Of a stretch of DNA of 64,000 nucleotides, positions 19,007 through 26,676 are shown piece after piece (the first letter of the stretch is position 1; every line of letters begins with the position of its first letter). Source of the stretch: JBOEGW01 sp050633625 (GTDB taxonomy: Bacteria; Pseudomonadota; Alphaproteobacteria; Rhodobacterales; Rhodobacteraceae). The position numbers were made by a program, and so were the translations under genes. Below the pieces are notes generated by a model. The model was not told the DNA's origin and ran no database searches. It worked only from the letters and a program-made list of their open reading frames with translations. The DNA lies in NCBI GenBank assembly GCA_050633625.1, contig JBOEGW010000003.1, positions 186,001-250,000 on the forward strand, in the 5' to 3' direction.

Positions 19007-20284
19007 GTGTTACTTTCTTTGAACCAAGACCATCGAGCTCCCCAGACACGGGTTGCTGCGAGCCGGACTGGGCTTCATATTCTGATTTCTGTGAACGCAG
19101 CTTGGAACATCTGGAATTTTCGCCGCCCCCTCGTTGAAGCCCTTCTGGCGGAGGGACATCGCGTCACAATCCTTGCTCCAGTAGACGACAAAGTCGCCGC
19201 GCTTGAGGGGATCGGCTGCCGGTTTGTCCCACTCGACATGGACGCAAAAGGCATAAACCCGTTCGGTCAGTTGGCGCTTCAGCGGCGATTGTCGCGCCTC
19301 TTTGAGGCTGAGGCCCCTGACATCATTTTGAGTTACACCATCAAGAACAATATTTCGGGTGCCTTTGCCGCGCGCAAACTGGCAATCCCGTTTTTGCCAA
19401 ATTTGACGGGATTGGGCACCGCGTTTTTGTCAGGGGGCGTGATGCGGCGCGTTGCCGAGTTCCTTTATGCGCGCGCGTTTCGGGATTTGCCGGTCGTCTT
19501 TTTCCAGAACCGCGACGACAAGGCCCTTTTTGTCAAACGGGGCTTGGTTTCTTCTCACCAAGGCAGAGTTTTGCCGGGATCGGGCATTGATTTGCGACAC
19601 TTCAATGCAATGCCTCTGCCTGAGACAGACACGGGTCCGGTGTTCTTGATGATCGCCCGTTTGATCCGCGATAAGGGCGTTCACGAATATGTTGACGCTG
19701 CGCGCGAGATCAAGAAACACACGCCAAACGCCCGTTTCCAACTGCTAGGCGCGGTGGGGTCCAGCAATCGTGGCGCTATTGATGAGGCCCTCGTCGCGCA
19801 ATGGGAAGCGGAGGGAACCATTGAATATCTTGGGACGGTTGAAGACGTCCGCACACCAATTGCGCAGGCGCATTGCGTTGTTTTGCCTTCGTATTTGGAA
19901 GGCGCGCCGCGCACCTTGATCGAAGCTGCTGCCATGGCGCGGCCATTGATTGCAACTGATGTGCCGGGGTGCAGGGCCGTTGTTGAGGATGGCAAAAACG
20001 GTTTTCTGTGTGCGCCTCGCAGCGGTGAAAGCCTTGCCCAAGCGATCCAGAAATTCCTCTCAATGCCCGCTGCCGAACAGGCGGACATGGGGCGGTTTGG
20101 CCGATTGTTGATGGAGCAAAAATTTGATGAGGCGATCGTCACGGATGCTTACCGCGAGGCAATCACTGAGCTTACCGCAATCGCGCCCTATGATATGCCG
20201 ATCATCGAGCCAAGCCCGGAACCATCGGTGCAAACCTCGCCCGCCAATGCAACCGCCCCCACGCCCAAAACCGCGACACCGTAG
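19007..20284 (+). CDS. Family 4 glycosyltransferase (GT-B fold)
   Basis: A 425-residue GT-B enzyme. The N-terminal acceptor domain carries the SVNAAWNIWNFRRPLVEALL-type start and the C-terminal donor domain carries LIRDKGVHEYVDAA and the EX7E-type motif PSYLEGAPRTLIEAAAMARP (catalytic/donor Glu residues). About 30 C-terminal residues are Pro/Thr/Ala-rich and probably disordered. GTG 19007 is preceded by GGGGA. It follows the priming transferase by 27 bases and probably adds a sugar to the lipid-linked intermediate. Confidence 0.9.
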   Translation: MLLSLNQDHRAPQTRVAASRTGLHILISVNAAWNIWNFRRPLVEALLAEGHRVTILAPVDDKVAALEGIGCRFVPLDMDAKGINPFGQLALQRRLSRLFEAEAPDIILSYTIKNNISGAFAARKLAIPFLPNLTGLGTAFLSGGVMRRVAEFLYARAFRDLPVVFFQNRDDKALFVKRGLVSSHQGRVLPGSGIDLRHFNAMPLPETDTGPVFLMIARLIRDKGVHEYVDAAREIKKHTPNARFQLLGAVGSSNRGAIDEALVAQWEAEGTIEYLGTVEDVRTPIAQAHCVVLPSYLEGAPRTLIEAAAMARPLIATDVPGCRAVVEDGKNGFLCAPRSGESLAQAIQKFLSMPAAEQADMGRFGRLLMEQKFDEAIVTDAYREAITELTAIAPYDMPIIEPSPEPSVQTSPANATAPTPKTATP

Positions 20285-20806
20285 TCACGCAAGTCGCATC
20301 GCGTCCGAAGGGGCGCGCAGGCGCATTGGCCCGCTCATCAGGTCGAGTAAAACAAAGGCGCGCTTTTTGGCATCAATGGCTTCAACCTTGCCAACGAACT
20401 CAGCAAATGGACCAGTGTTCAGGCGCACGGTATCGCCGGGCTTCACAGGACAGGGCTTGAGCACGCCGGCCCCATCGCAGCGCGCTTTCAGCTCATTCAC
20501 CAACGTGGTTGGCACGCGGCTTGGTGATGCATTTTGACTTGCTCCGAACGTAACCAAACGGCTGATCCCTTGCGTGTTGTTGAGGGTCGTCCATGGAGAT
20601 GGCGCGCCATTCAGCGCTATAAAAATATAGCCGGGGAACAGCGGCTTCAGGCATGGCACGAACCGCGCGCGCTGGCGTCGTGTTTCTTCAACAAGCGGTA
20701 GGAAGCTGTCAAACCCTTGGCGCTTGAGTTGAAGCCGAGCGATCCGAGCGGCGTTGGGTTTCAACTGCGCCAAAACCCAAGTTTCATCTCGTTCATTGTC
20801 CATCAT
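20285..20806 (-). CDS. NusG-family transcription elongation factor paralogue (RfaH/LoaP-like)
   Basis: About 173 residues: an NGN domain (TWVLAQLKPNAARIARLQLKR, then LKPLFPGYIFIAL) and a C-terminal KOW domain (VKPGDTVRLNTGPFAEFVGKVEAI). It is not the housekeeping NusG, which sits beside secE/rplK; location tail-to-tail with exopolysaccharide genes is typical of specialised paralogues that promote read-through of long polysaccharide operons. The start is uncertain: two adjacent ATGs (20806, 20803) or GTG 20818. The gene's stop abuts the glycosyltransferase stop. Confidence 0.88.
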   Translation of the reverse strand: MMDNERDETWVLAQLKPNAARIARLQLKRQGFDSFLPLVEETRRQRARFVPCLKPLFPGYIFIALNGAPSPWTTLNNTQGISRLVTFGASQNASPSRVPTTLVNELKARCDGAGVLKPCPVKPGDTVRLNTGPFAEFVGKVEAIDAKKRAFVLLDLMSGPMRLRAPSDAMRLA

Positions 20807-20894
20807 CTGTCCGGCCACTCACCACATCGTTCAATCTTGAACAGTATAGTCAACGCCGCCCGATTCCCCAACTAAAAGGCAGGTAAACTCTCAT

Positions 20895-22805
20895 TTATTC
20901 GGGATTTTTCATAATTCCGCCAAAAAATCCGGCAAGCCCGGCGTAATCATCCAGTGGTAAGACATGTGCGACATACTGATCAGGGCGCACAATCACGAGC
21001 GCGCCGCGTTTTCGATCAATACCGCGCGCATCGAAGATGTCCGGGCCTTGATGCGCGGGACAAAAAACCTTCTCATAATCAATCATCTCATGCACGCCTT
21101 TGCGAGGTTTAAGCGCCTCTGGCAAGTGATCAAAGGCGAGTGACTTGTGCCCTTGTTGCAGCACGGCGCGCAGGTCAATCACGGCATCCTGATCCGCCCC
21201 TATGGGTGTAAACTTACGAAGGGGTGAGGACGGATGTTGCGTTAAGAACTCGCAGAGTTTGGCGATTTTGCTGTCGTCCGAAGTGGGAAGCTCATCCGGC
21301 GCGAACGCGAACATATGCCAGCGTGCATCGGCCAATATGCAATGGCCAAGTTCCATCGGCTTCCCATCTCCAAGGCGCGTAACGGGTGCCGAATGAAAAC
21401 GCGTACCGATCGCAAAACCGCGCGCTAGGCTTTGATGGGTGTCGGCCCCCGTGAGGAGCGAGGGAGCATAGGTGACGGACATGCCCGCCGTATAGACGCC
21501 ATTCTCGATGAACGCTTTTTGAAACGTGGGCGCCTCGCTTTTGGCATCGGCTTCATCTGGTGCTTGGCTCATGATCCGCGACCACTCACGATCAAAATCA
21601 ATCAAGTCTTGCGCAACGGCTTGTCGCTCGGCGGAGTAGCTATGCAACAGCTCAGGCCCCGTCCGCCCTTCAAGCACATGGATCAGTTTCCAGCCCAGAT
21701 TAAAACTGTCCCCCATCGATACGTTCATCCCCTGCCCGGCTTTAGGGCTATGTGTGTGGCAGGCATCACCAGCGATGAACACGCGCGGCGTGCGATTTGC
21801 GCTGTCTGCTTCGGGCACGTCGTCGAATTTATCGGTGAGGCGCTGACCGATTTCATAGACCGACCACCACGCCACGTCTTTCACTTCAACATTATATGGT
21901 TTGAAAATGCGCTGCGCGGCATTGATAAGGTCTTCGACCTTAATCTTGCGGTCGGCCACGCGCTCGTTTTCGCCAAGCTCGTCCATCTCGATATAGATCC
22001 GGGTGAGATAGCCGCCTTCTCGTGGGATGATCAGCAAATTCCCCTCGTTTGCGGATTTGATGAGCGTTTTGTACCGCACATCGGGGAAATCCGTCACCAT
22101 TAACACATCCATCACACCCCATGCTTTGTTGGCACTGTCGCCCATAAGCTCGCGCCCAATCGCGCCGCGCACCGCACTGCGCGCCCCGTCACAGCCCACA
22201 ACAAAGCGGGCGCGCAAGGTTTTTTGCGCGGTATCCGATCCTGGGCTTGGCGCAAGCGTCACATGGACCGGATAATCGTCGGCGGCTTCATCCACGGACA
22301 ATCCTTCAAGGTCATACCCGTAATCCACCTTCAGACGTGAGGGCGATTTCTCCATAATTTCCAAATACATATCATGCACACGCGCTTGATTCAGAATGAT
22401 ATGGGGCATTTCTGAAAGGCCCTCTTGCACGTCATCCACACGGCCGGTGCGCAGGATATGTCTGGGGTTTTGGGGGTCGGGTTTCCAGAATGTCACCTCA
22501 TTCACCTGATACCCCTGTTTCATGACCTTTTCAGCAAAGCCAAAGGCATTGAACATTTCCATCGAGCGGCACGAAATCCCGTCCGCCTGACCCTTTTCCA
22601 TTGGTCCAAGTTTGCGCTCAACGATGCGTGTTGTGATGTTTGGAAACGCTGCCAATTGGGCCGCCAAGGTCAGGCCAGCAGGCCCAGAGCCAACGATCAA
22701 GACGTCCACCTCATTCGGGACCGGCCCTTGGCACTCCCTGCGGTGCGATGCCGCGTCAAACAAGGTCGGATCGCCCGGGCGAAAGCCATTGAGGTGATAT
22801 TGCAT
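20895..22805 (-). CDS. FAD-dependent aromatic hydroxylase (3-hydroxybenzoate 4-monooxygenase / phenol 2-monooxygenase type)
   Basis: A 636-residue flavoprotein monooxygenase. The N-terminal VLIVGSGPAGLTLAAQLA binds the ADP of FAD, a DG motif lies in CDGARSAVRGAIG, and FIAGDACHTHSPKAGQGMNVSM is the second FAD motif. The C-terminal ~180 residues form the thioredoxin-like dimerisation domain of the phenol hydroxylase family. Length is like MobA (3-hydroxybenzoate 4-hydroxylase), which would give protocatechuate. ATG 22805 has GGAG five bases upstream. A divergent MarR gene and an operator between them imply induction by the aromatic substrate. Confidence 0.88.
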   Translation of the reverse strand: MQYHLNGFRPGDPTLFDAASHRRECQGPVPNEVDVLIVGSGPAGLTLAAQLAAFPNITTRIVERKLGPMEKGQADGISCRSMEMFNAFGFAEKVMKQGYQVNEVTFWKPDPQNPRHILRTGRVDDVQEGLSEMPHIILNQARVHDMYLEIMEKSPSRLKVDYGYDLEGLSVDEAADDYPVHVTLAPSPGSDTAQKTLRARFVVGCDGARSAVRGAIGRELMGDSANKAWGVMDVLMVTDFPDVRYKTLIKSANEGNLLIIPREGGYLTRIYIEMDELGENERVADRKIKVEDLINAAQRIFKPYNVEVKDVAWWSVYEIGQRLTDKFDDVPEADSANRTPRVFIAGDACHTHSPKAGQGMNVSMGDSFNLGWKLIHVLEGRTGPELLHSYSAERQAVAQDLIDFDREWSRIMSQAPDEADAKSEAPTFQKAFIENGVYTAGMSVTYAPSLLTGADTHQSLARGFAIGTRFHSAPVTRLGDGKPMELGHCILADARWHMFAFAPDELPTSDDSKIAKLCEFLTQHPSSPLRKFTPIGADQDAVIDLRAVLQQGHKSLAFDHLPEALKPRKGVHEMIDYEKVFCPAHQGPDIFDARGIDRKRGALVIVRPDQYVAHVLPLDDYAGLAGFFGGIMKNPE

Positions 22806-22831
22806 GGAAACTCCGCACATGAATCTGGTGG

Positions 22832-22863
22832 GTGATTTTGGTAAGTGAACTTACTAAAATCAC
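22832..22863. promoter_or_regulatory. Inverted-repeat operator between hydroxylase and MarR genes
   Basis: Two 15-base half sites, GTGATTTTGGTAAGT (22832-22846) and ACTTACTAAAATCAC (22849-22863), form an inverted repeat with a 2-base centre and one mismatched pair. It lies 26 bases upstream of the hydroxylase ATG and 87 bases upstream of the MarR ATG. It is most likely the MarR operator controlling the hydroxylase, perhaps both genes. Confidence 0.8.
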
Positions 22864-22950
22864 AAGACTCCCCAGCCTGTCAATAAAAAGTATGTACAAT
22901 TACTATTTTGCCGCGATAGCCTGTCATCAAAGGAAAAATCGAGGCCATAA

Positions 22951-23418
22951 ATGTCTGATACAACTCAAGAACCGACAAGCGCCGTGATGCCGGGCCACCT
23001 TATTCGCAGGCTCCATCAGGTCTCGACGAGGGTGTTCTTGGCGCGCATGAAACAGGCTGAAATCGCGCTCACACCCGTCCAATTTGCGGCGATGGACGCG
23101 ATCAGCAGACGACCGGATATGGATCAGGCGCAGCTTGCCAAGACAATCGGGAAGGACAAGGCGACGATTGGCGCGGTGGCGGATCGGCTTGCGCACAAAG
23201 GGCTGGTCAGCCGCAGCAAAAGCGCAACCGACAAACGTGCGCGTGTGCTGCGCGCCACCAAATCGGGCACAGAGCTTTTGGCGCGCGCACGACCCATCGT
23301 TGCCGCGCTTCAACGCGAGATTTTACCGGGTTTGAGCGCCGATGAGTATGACGCTTTCGTTTCTCTCGCGGCGAAAGCCACTCTCGCCGCCGAAGCCCTG
23401 CTTGACGACGCGCATTGA
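22951..23418 (+). CDS. MarR-family transcriptional regulator
   Basis: A 155-residue winged-helix dimer. The recognition region MDQAQLAKTIGKDKATIGAVADRLAHKGL and the wing with SATDKRARVLRATKSG (the conserved D.R.R motif) are in the usual positions. It is divergent from the aromatic hydroxylase gene with a strong palindrome between, so it probably represses the hydroxylase in the absence of a phenolic ligand. It ends 1 base from the stop of the convergent AraC-type gene. Confidence 0.93.
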   Translation: MSDTTQEPTSAVMPGHLIRRLHQVSTRVFLARMKQAEIALTPVQFAAMDAISRRPDMDQAQLAKTIGKDKATIGAVADRLAHKGLVSRSKSATDKRARVLRATKSGTELLARARPIVAALQREILPGLSADEYDAFVSLAAKATLAAEALLDDAH

Positions 23419-23419
23419 C

Positions 23420-24379
23420 TCAATGATTGAGCTGTCGCGCCGCGCCAAGCACTTCGCTTGGCTTCATGCCAAAGGCGCGGCGAAAGGCTGCGCTAAAATG
23501 CGACGAGGAATTGAACCCGTTTTCATAGGCAATATCGGTGATCCGTGTGCCGTGTGGCGCATCCACCAAAGCCTTCCAGCTAGCATCAAGGCGGCATTTC
23601 CACAGCCATTCCGTGACGCTGGTTTCGCTCGCGGCAAACAAATCGTGCAAATACCGCTCCGAAATCTCATGCGCCTTGGCGATGCGCGGCGCACAGATCA
23701 TTGGATCAGCGGCATGGGTCTTGATGTAGGATTTCAGCGCTTCAAGCCGCGTTGTTCGGTGCAATGTGGTTTCTTGCGACAGGTCGCGCGGCGCAGTTTT
23801 GAGTGCCAAAGCTGTCAATGACAGGATCTCGTCCTCAATGCCCTCTCTCGCGAAGGCGTCCATGGCGCCGGATTGGTCAGCCAGCGTATTCAGGAACGTG
23901 CTGAGCACCTTGCCCATGCCTGACATCGCGTTAATCCCGCGTGTCAGCGGCAGGTCGCCCTCGCCCATATGGGCCGCCAGCGCCGTGCGCGGAATCTCAA
24001 CAAACCGCGCTTTGGTGACCCCCAAACACTCAAGTTCGTAAGGATCAGACGCGTAATACAGGCCCATGGTCCCGGCGTTCGTCATCAGCTCTGCGTCGCG
24101 TTGGCGCACGCCAATTGCCCCTTGGTTCATGAGTTGAAGGTAGTAGCAGTCTTTCTCAATCCGCCCCAGATGCGCGCGGCGGCGCACGACCTTTTGCGAC
24201 GGTCCACGGGTCTCTGACAATTGGATTTCGCCAAAGAGTGCGTATTTGATATGGCCAAAATAGTTGTCTGGGTCGTCCAAAGACGCATCAACAGTGACGT
24301 AGTTTCCGCACAGCGCATCATGCCACGCGGAAAAGCGTTTTGCTTTTGGTATGGTCTTCGTGTCGAACAGAGTTTCCAT
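23420..24379 (-). CDS. AraC-family transcriptional regulator
   Basis: A 319-residue activator. The N-terminal ~170 residues resemble the AraC_binding_2 sensor domain (FSAWHDALCGNYVTVDA start); the C-terminal two-HTH domain shows the signature ITDIAYENGFNSSSHFSAAFRRAFGMKPSEV. ATG 24379 follows a strong GGGGAGGGG site. It is divergent from the ABC importer operon at 24621, so it is the likely regulator of that operon. The ligand is unknown. Confidence 0.9.
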   Translation of the reverse strand: METLFDTKTIPKAKRFSAWHDALCGNYVTVDASLDDPDNYFGHIKYALFGEIQLSETRGPSQKVVRRRAHLGRIEKDCYYLQLMNQGAIGVRQRDAELMTNAGTMGLYYASDPYELECLGVTKARFVEIPRTALAAHMGEGDLPLTRGINAMSGMGKVLSTFLNTLADQSGAMDAFAREGIEDEILSLTALALKTAPRDLSQETTLHRTTRLEALKSYIKTHAADPMICAPRIAKAHEISERYLHDLFAASETSVTEWLWKCRLDASWKALVDAPHGTRITDIAYENGFNSSSHFSAAFRRAFGMKPSEVLGAARQLNH

Positions 24380-24620
24380 CACGCCCCTCCCCTGGAGTAA
24401 TGATCAGTATTCGCGCTGTGTTTCGCGCCCCGACCCCTCCCGATCGGAGCGCTATGCGAAACATTGTTTCACAAAATGCCGATTCTCCAAACATATTTGT
24501 GCGCGGTCGTGACAAAGCTATGCGCTTTGAGAAAAGACAATCCGCCATTCCGCCGCAATCCTCACTCCCTAGGCCGCATGTCGACACTCCGACACAAGTC
24601 GCGGCTCGGGGGAGGGATAC
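24380..24620. promoter_or_regulatory. Divergent control region of AraC gene and ABC importer operon
   Basis: This 241-bp region should hold both promoters. GAAAC-ATT-GTTTC at 24458-24470 is an inverted repeat with perfect 5-base arms and is a candidate regulator half-site pair. No clear sigma-70 boxes were identified. Confidence 0.4.
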
Positions 24621-25598
24621 ATGAAGAATCTAGGCGGCTTGTCGCAAGAAAAGATCGTGTTTTTGATCGCGGTGATGTTGTTCGTCGTCTTTAGCTTCGT
24701 GACGACCGGCTTCCTCACCCCAGACAACCTTTTGCAGTTGGTGCGCAATGTCTCAACGCTGGGTATTCTGGGTGTGGCCATGGCCATAGTTGTGATTGGG
24801 CGAGGGATCGACCTCGCGGTTGTATCGGTGATGGCTATGGCTGCAGCTTGGGTGTTGCAGCTGACGACGGACGGAACCTCCCTTGGTGTTGCGCTCTTGG
24901 TGGGGTTGGTTTTCGCGCTCATCGTGGGGGTTATCAACGGTGTGTTGGTGTCCATCGTCGAAATCCCACCCCTCTTTGCAACCTTGGCCATGGGAACGCT
25001 TGCCTATGGTTTGGTCCGCTTGTTCGTGATTGAGCTTGAGGTCGTCTATTTCCCGCCAGCCGCTGAAGCGATGCAATGGCTTGGCACCGGGCGCGTGTTT
25101 GGCGTCATTCCAGTTCCGGTCATTGCCTTCTTGCTGGTCCTGATCGCGGGCTACCTGTTCTTGCGCAAGACGCGGCGCGGATGGTTCATCTATGCGATGG
25201 GCGACAACCCCATGACAGCGCGCCTTACAGGGATCCCCGTGCGCCCCACTGTCATCATTCAATACGTGGTCTCCGCGATGATCGGCTACGGTGCCGGGTT
25301 GATTACGGCAGCCTCCGTGAGCGGCATGAACACCCGCGTTGCGCTCTCGAACTTGGTCTATGACGTGATCTTGGTTGTGGTCATCGGCGGCATTGGCCTT
25401 TCGGGCGGGCGCGGCGGCATTCGCAACGTGATCGTTGGCACGCTTTTGATCGGCATTCTGATCAACGGGATGACCATCCTCGACGTGCAATACACCGCGC
25501 AAAACATCATCAAATCCGGCTTGCTCTTGGCGGCCATCATCATCGACAGCCTGCTGAATCCGCGAAACGAACAGACGGCGCAGCAGGGCGATATTTAA
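24621..25598 (+). CDS. Sugar-type ABC transporter permease (RbsC-like)
   Basis: A 325-residue BPD_transp_2-type inner-membrane permease with about 8-9 hydrophobic segments and the family motifs VVIGRGIDLAVVSVMAMAA and VVIGGIGLSGGRGG (the GG.G.SGGRG coupling region that contacts the ATPase). It is the first gene of a permease-binding protein-permease/propeller-propeller-ATPase operon. The transported substrate is not evident; relatives move sugars, polyols and autoinducer-2. Confidence 0.93.
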   Translation: MKNLGGLSQEKIVFLIAVMLFVVFSFVTTGFLTPDNLLQLVRNVSTLGILGVAMAIVVIGRGIDLAVVSVMAMAAAWVLQLTTDGTSLGVALLVGLVFALIVGVINGVLVSIVEIPPLFATLAMGTLAYGLVRLFVIELEVVYFPPAAEAMQWLGTGRVFGVIPVPVIAFLLVLIAGYLFLRKTRRGWFIYAMGDNPMTARLTGIPVRPTVIIQYVVSAMIGYGAGLITAASVSGMNTRVALSNLVYDVILVVVIGGIGLSGGRGGIRNVIVGTLLIGILINGMTILDVQYTAQNIIKSGLLLAAIIIDSLLNPRNEQTAQQGDI

Positions 25599-25620
25599 CT
25601 GTTTCAAGGGAGGAAACCAA

Positions 25621-26610
25621 ATGAAACTCACAGCAACCCTGGCCGCAATGGCCACGACTCTGACCATGGGCGCGGCCTATGCAGACGGGATCGAAGACCC
25701 AAGCCGCGATGGCTATTTCGAGCAGTTCAAAGGCAAGACAATCGCCTTTGTGCCGGCCTCCATGGGCATTGATTTGACCGAAGCCTGGGCCAAAATGATG
25801 CAACGCGAAGCCGATAAGCTCGGCATGACCTTTACGATTCGCGATGCTGCTTGGTCTTCGGATGTGGGCGCGCAGGCGATCACCTCTTTGATTTCGGAAA
25901 AACCCGATGTCATGGTCATTCACAACCCCGATGTTCAGTCCTACGCGCGGCTTTTGCAAAAAGCGGAAAAGGCGGGCATCAAAGTTCTGCAAATCAACAT
26001 GAAATCCGCTTATGGCACTGACGCCTATATCGGTGCGGACTGGGTTGGGATTGGTGAGCAGCAGGCCGAGGCCGCCGTGGCGCTTTGCGGCGAAGGCACC
26101 AGCCGCAAGGTGCAGATCGTGCAAGGGATGCTGACGGCAGCCGCCTCCGCCTACACTATGAAGGGCGTTGAAAATGTCCTCAGCCAGCACCCGGAAATCG
26201 AGGTTGTTTCGAACCAGCCAGCAGAATGGGACGCTACCAAAGCGCGCAACCTGACGGCAACAGTGCTGCAACAGCACCCGGACCTGTGCGCCTCGATTGG
26301 CTTTTGGGACGTGATGGACACCGGCACGGCGGCTGCACTCAAAGAAGCAGACCGCGCGGATGTGCATGTGATCACCTCGGGTGGCGGCGCGCAAATGGCT
26401 TGCGATCACGTTGAATCCGGCCTGTTCGACACAGTCATTTCCTATGACGCACCGAACCAGGGCAATGAGCTGAACGCGATGATCCGCACTTTGATTCAGC
26501 AAGAAACGCCCGCAGGTGAAACCAAGGTCACGCTGTACTCGCCGACCAAAGTGATCACCAAAGACACCCTTTCGGGTGGCTCTTGCTGGACCATCGACCA
26601 GATCCAATAA
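25621..26610 (+). CDS. Periplasmic sugar-type substrate-binding protein
   Basis: A 329-residue Peripla_BP_4-type binding protein. A Sec signal peptide covers about residues 1-22 (MAMATTLTMGAAYADG-like end, cleavage after AYA). The two-lobed fold is indicated by GKTIAFVPASMGIDLTEAW near the N terminus and by PDVMVIHNPDVQSYARLLQKA. It has two Cys pairs candidates (Cys in VALCGEG, DLCASIG, MACDHV, SCWTI), unusual for the family and possibly disulphide-forming. An AGGGAGGAAACC ribosome site suggests high expression. Confidence 0.92.
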   Translation: MKLTATLAAMATTLTMGAAYADGIEDPSRDGYFEQFKGKTIAFVPASMGIDLTEAWAKMMQREADKLGMTFTIRDAAWSSDVGAQAITSLISEKPDVMVIHNPDVQSYARLLQKAEKAGIKVLQINMKSAYGTDAYIGADWVGIGEQQAEAAVALCGEGTSRKVQIVQGMLTAAASAYTMKGVENVLSQHPEIEVVSNQPAEWDATKARNLTATVLQQHPDLCASIGFWDVMDTGTAAALKEADRADVHVITSGGGAQMACDHVESGLFDTVISYDAPNQGNELNAMIRTLIQQETPAGETKVTLYSPTKVITKDTLSGGSCWTIDQIQ

Positions 26611-26676
26611 GAGACTTCAACGCCAGCGCGCGGCCCTCCTTCCCGCGTGCTGGCCCCTCAATTCAAGGCATTCACC

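Noticed and set aside
26364..26374. Further TGATCA-containing near matches to TGTGATCACA, e.g. in coding sequence at 26364, 45496 and 49167
   Set aside because: Each differs at one position and lies inside a coding region where Val-Ile-Thr or Cys-Asp-His codons explain it.
25540..26607. 355-codon frame antisense to the periplasmic binding protein gene
   Set aside because: Shadow of the real gene; the product is Arg/His/Cys-rich without motif.
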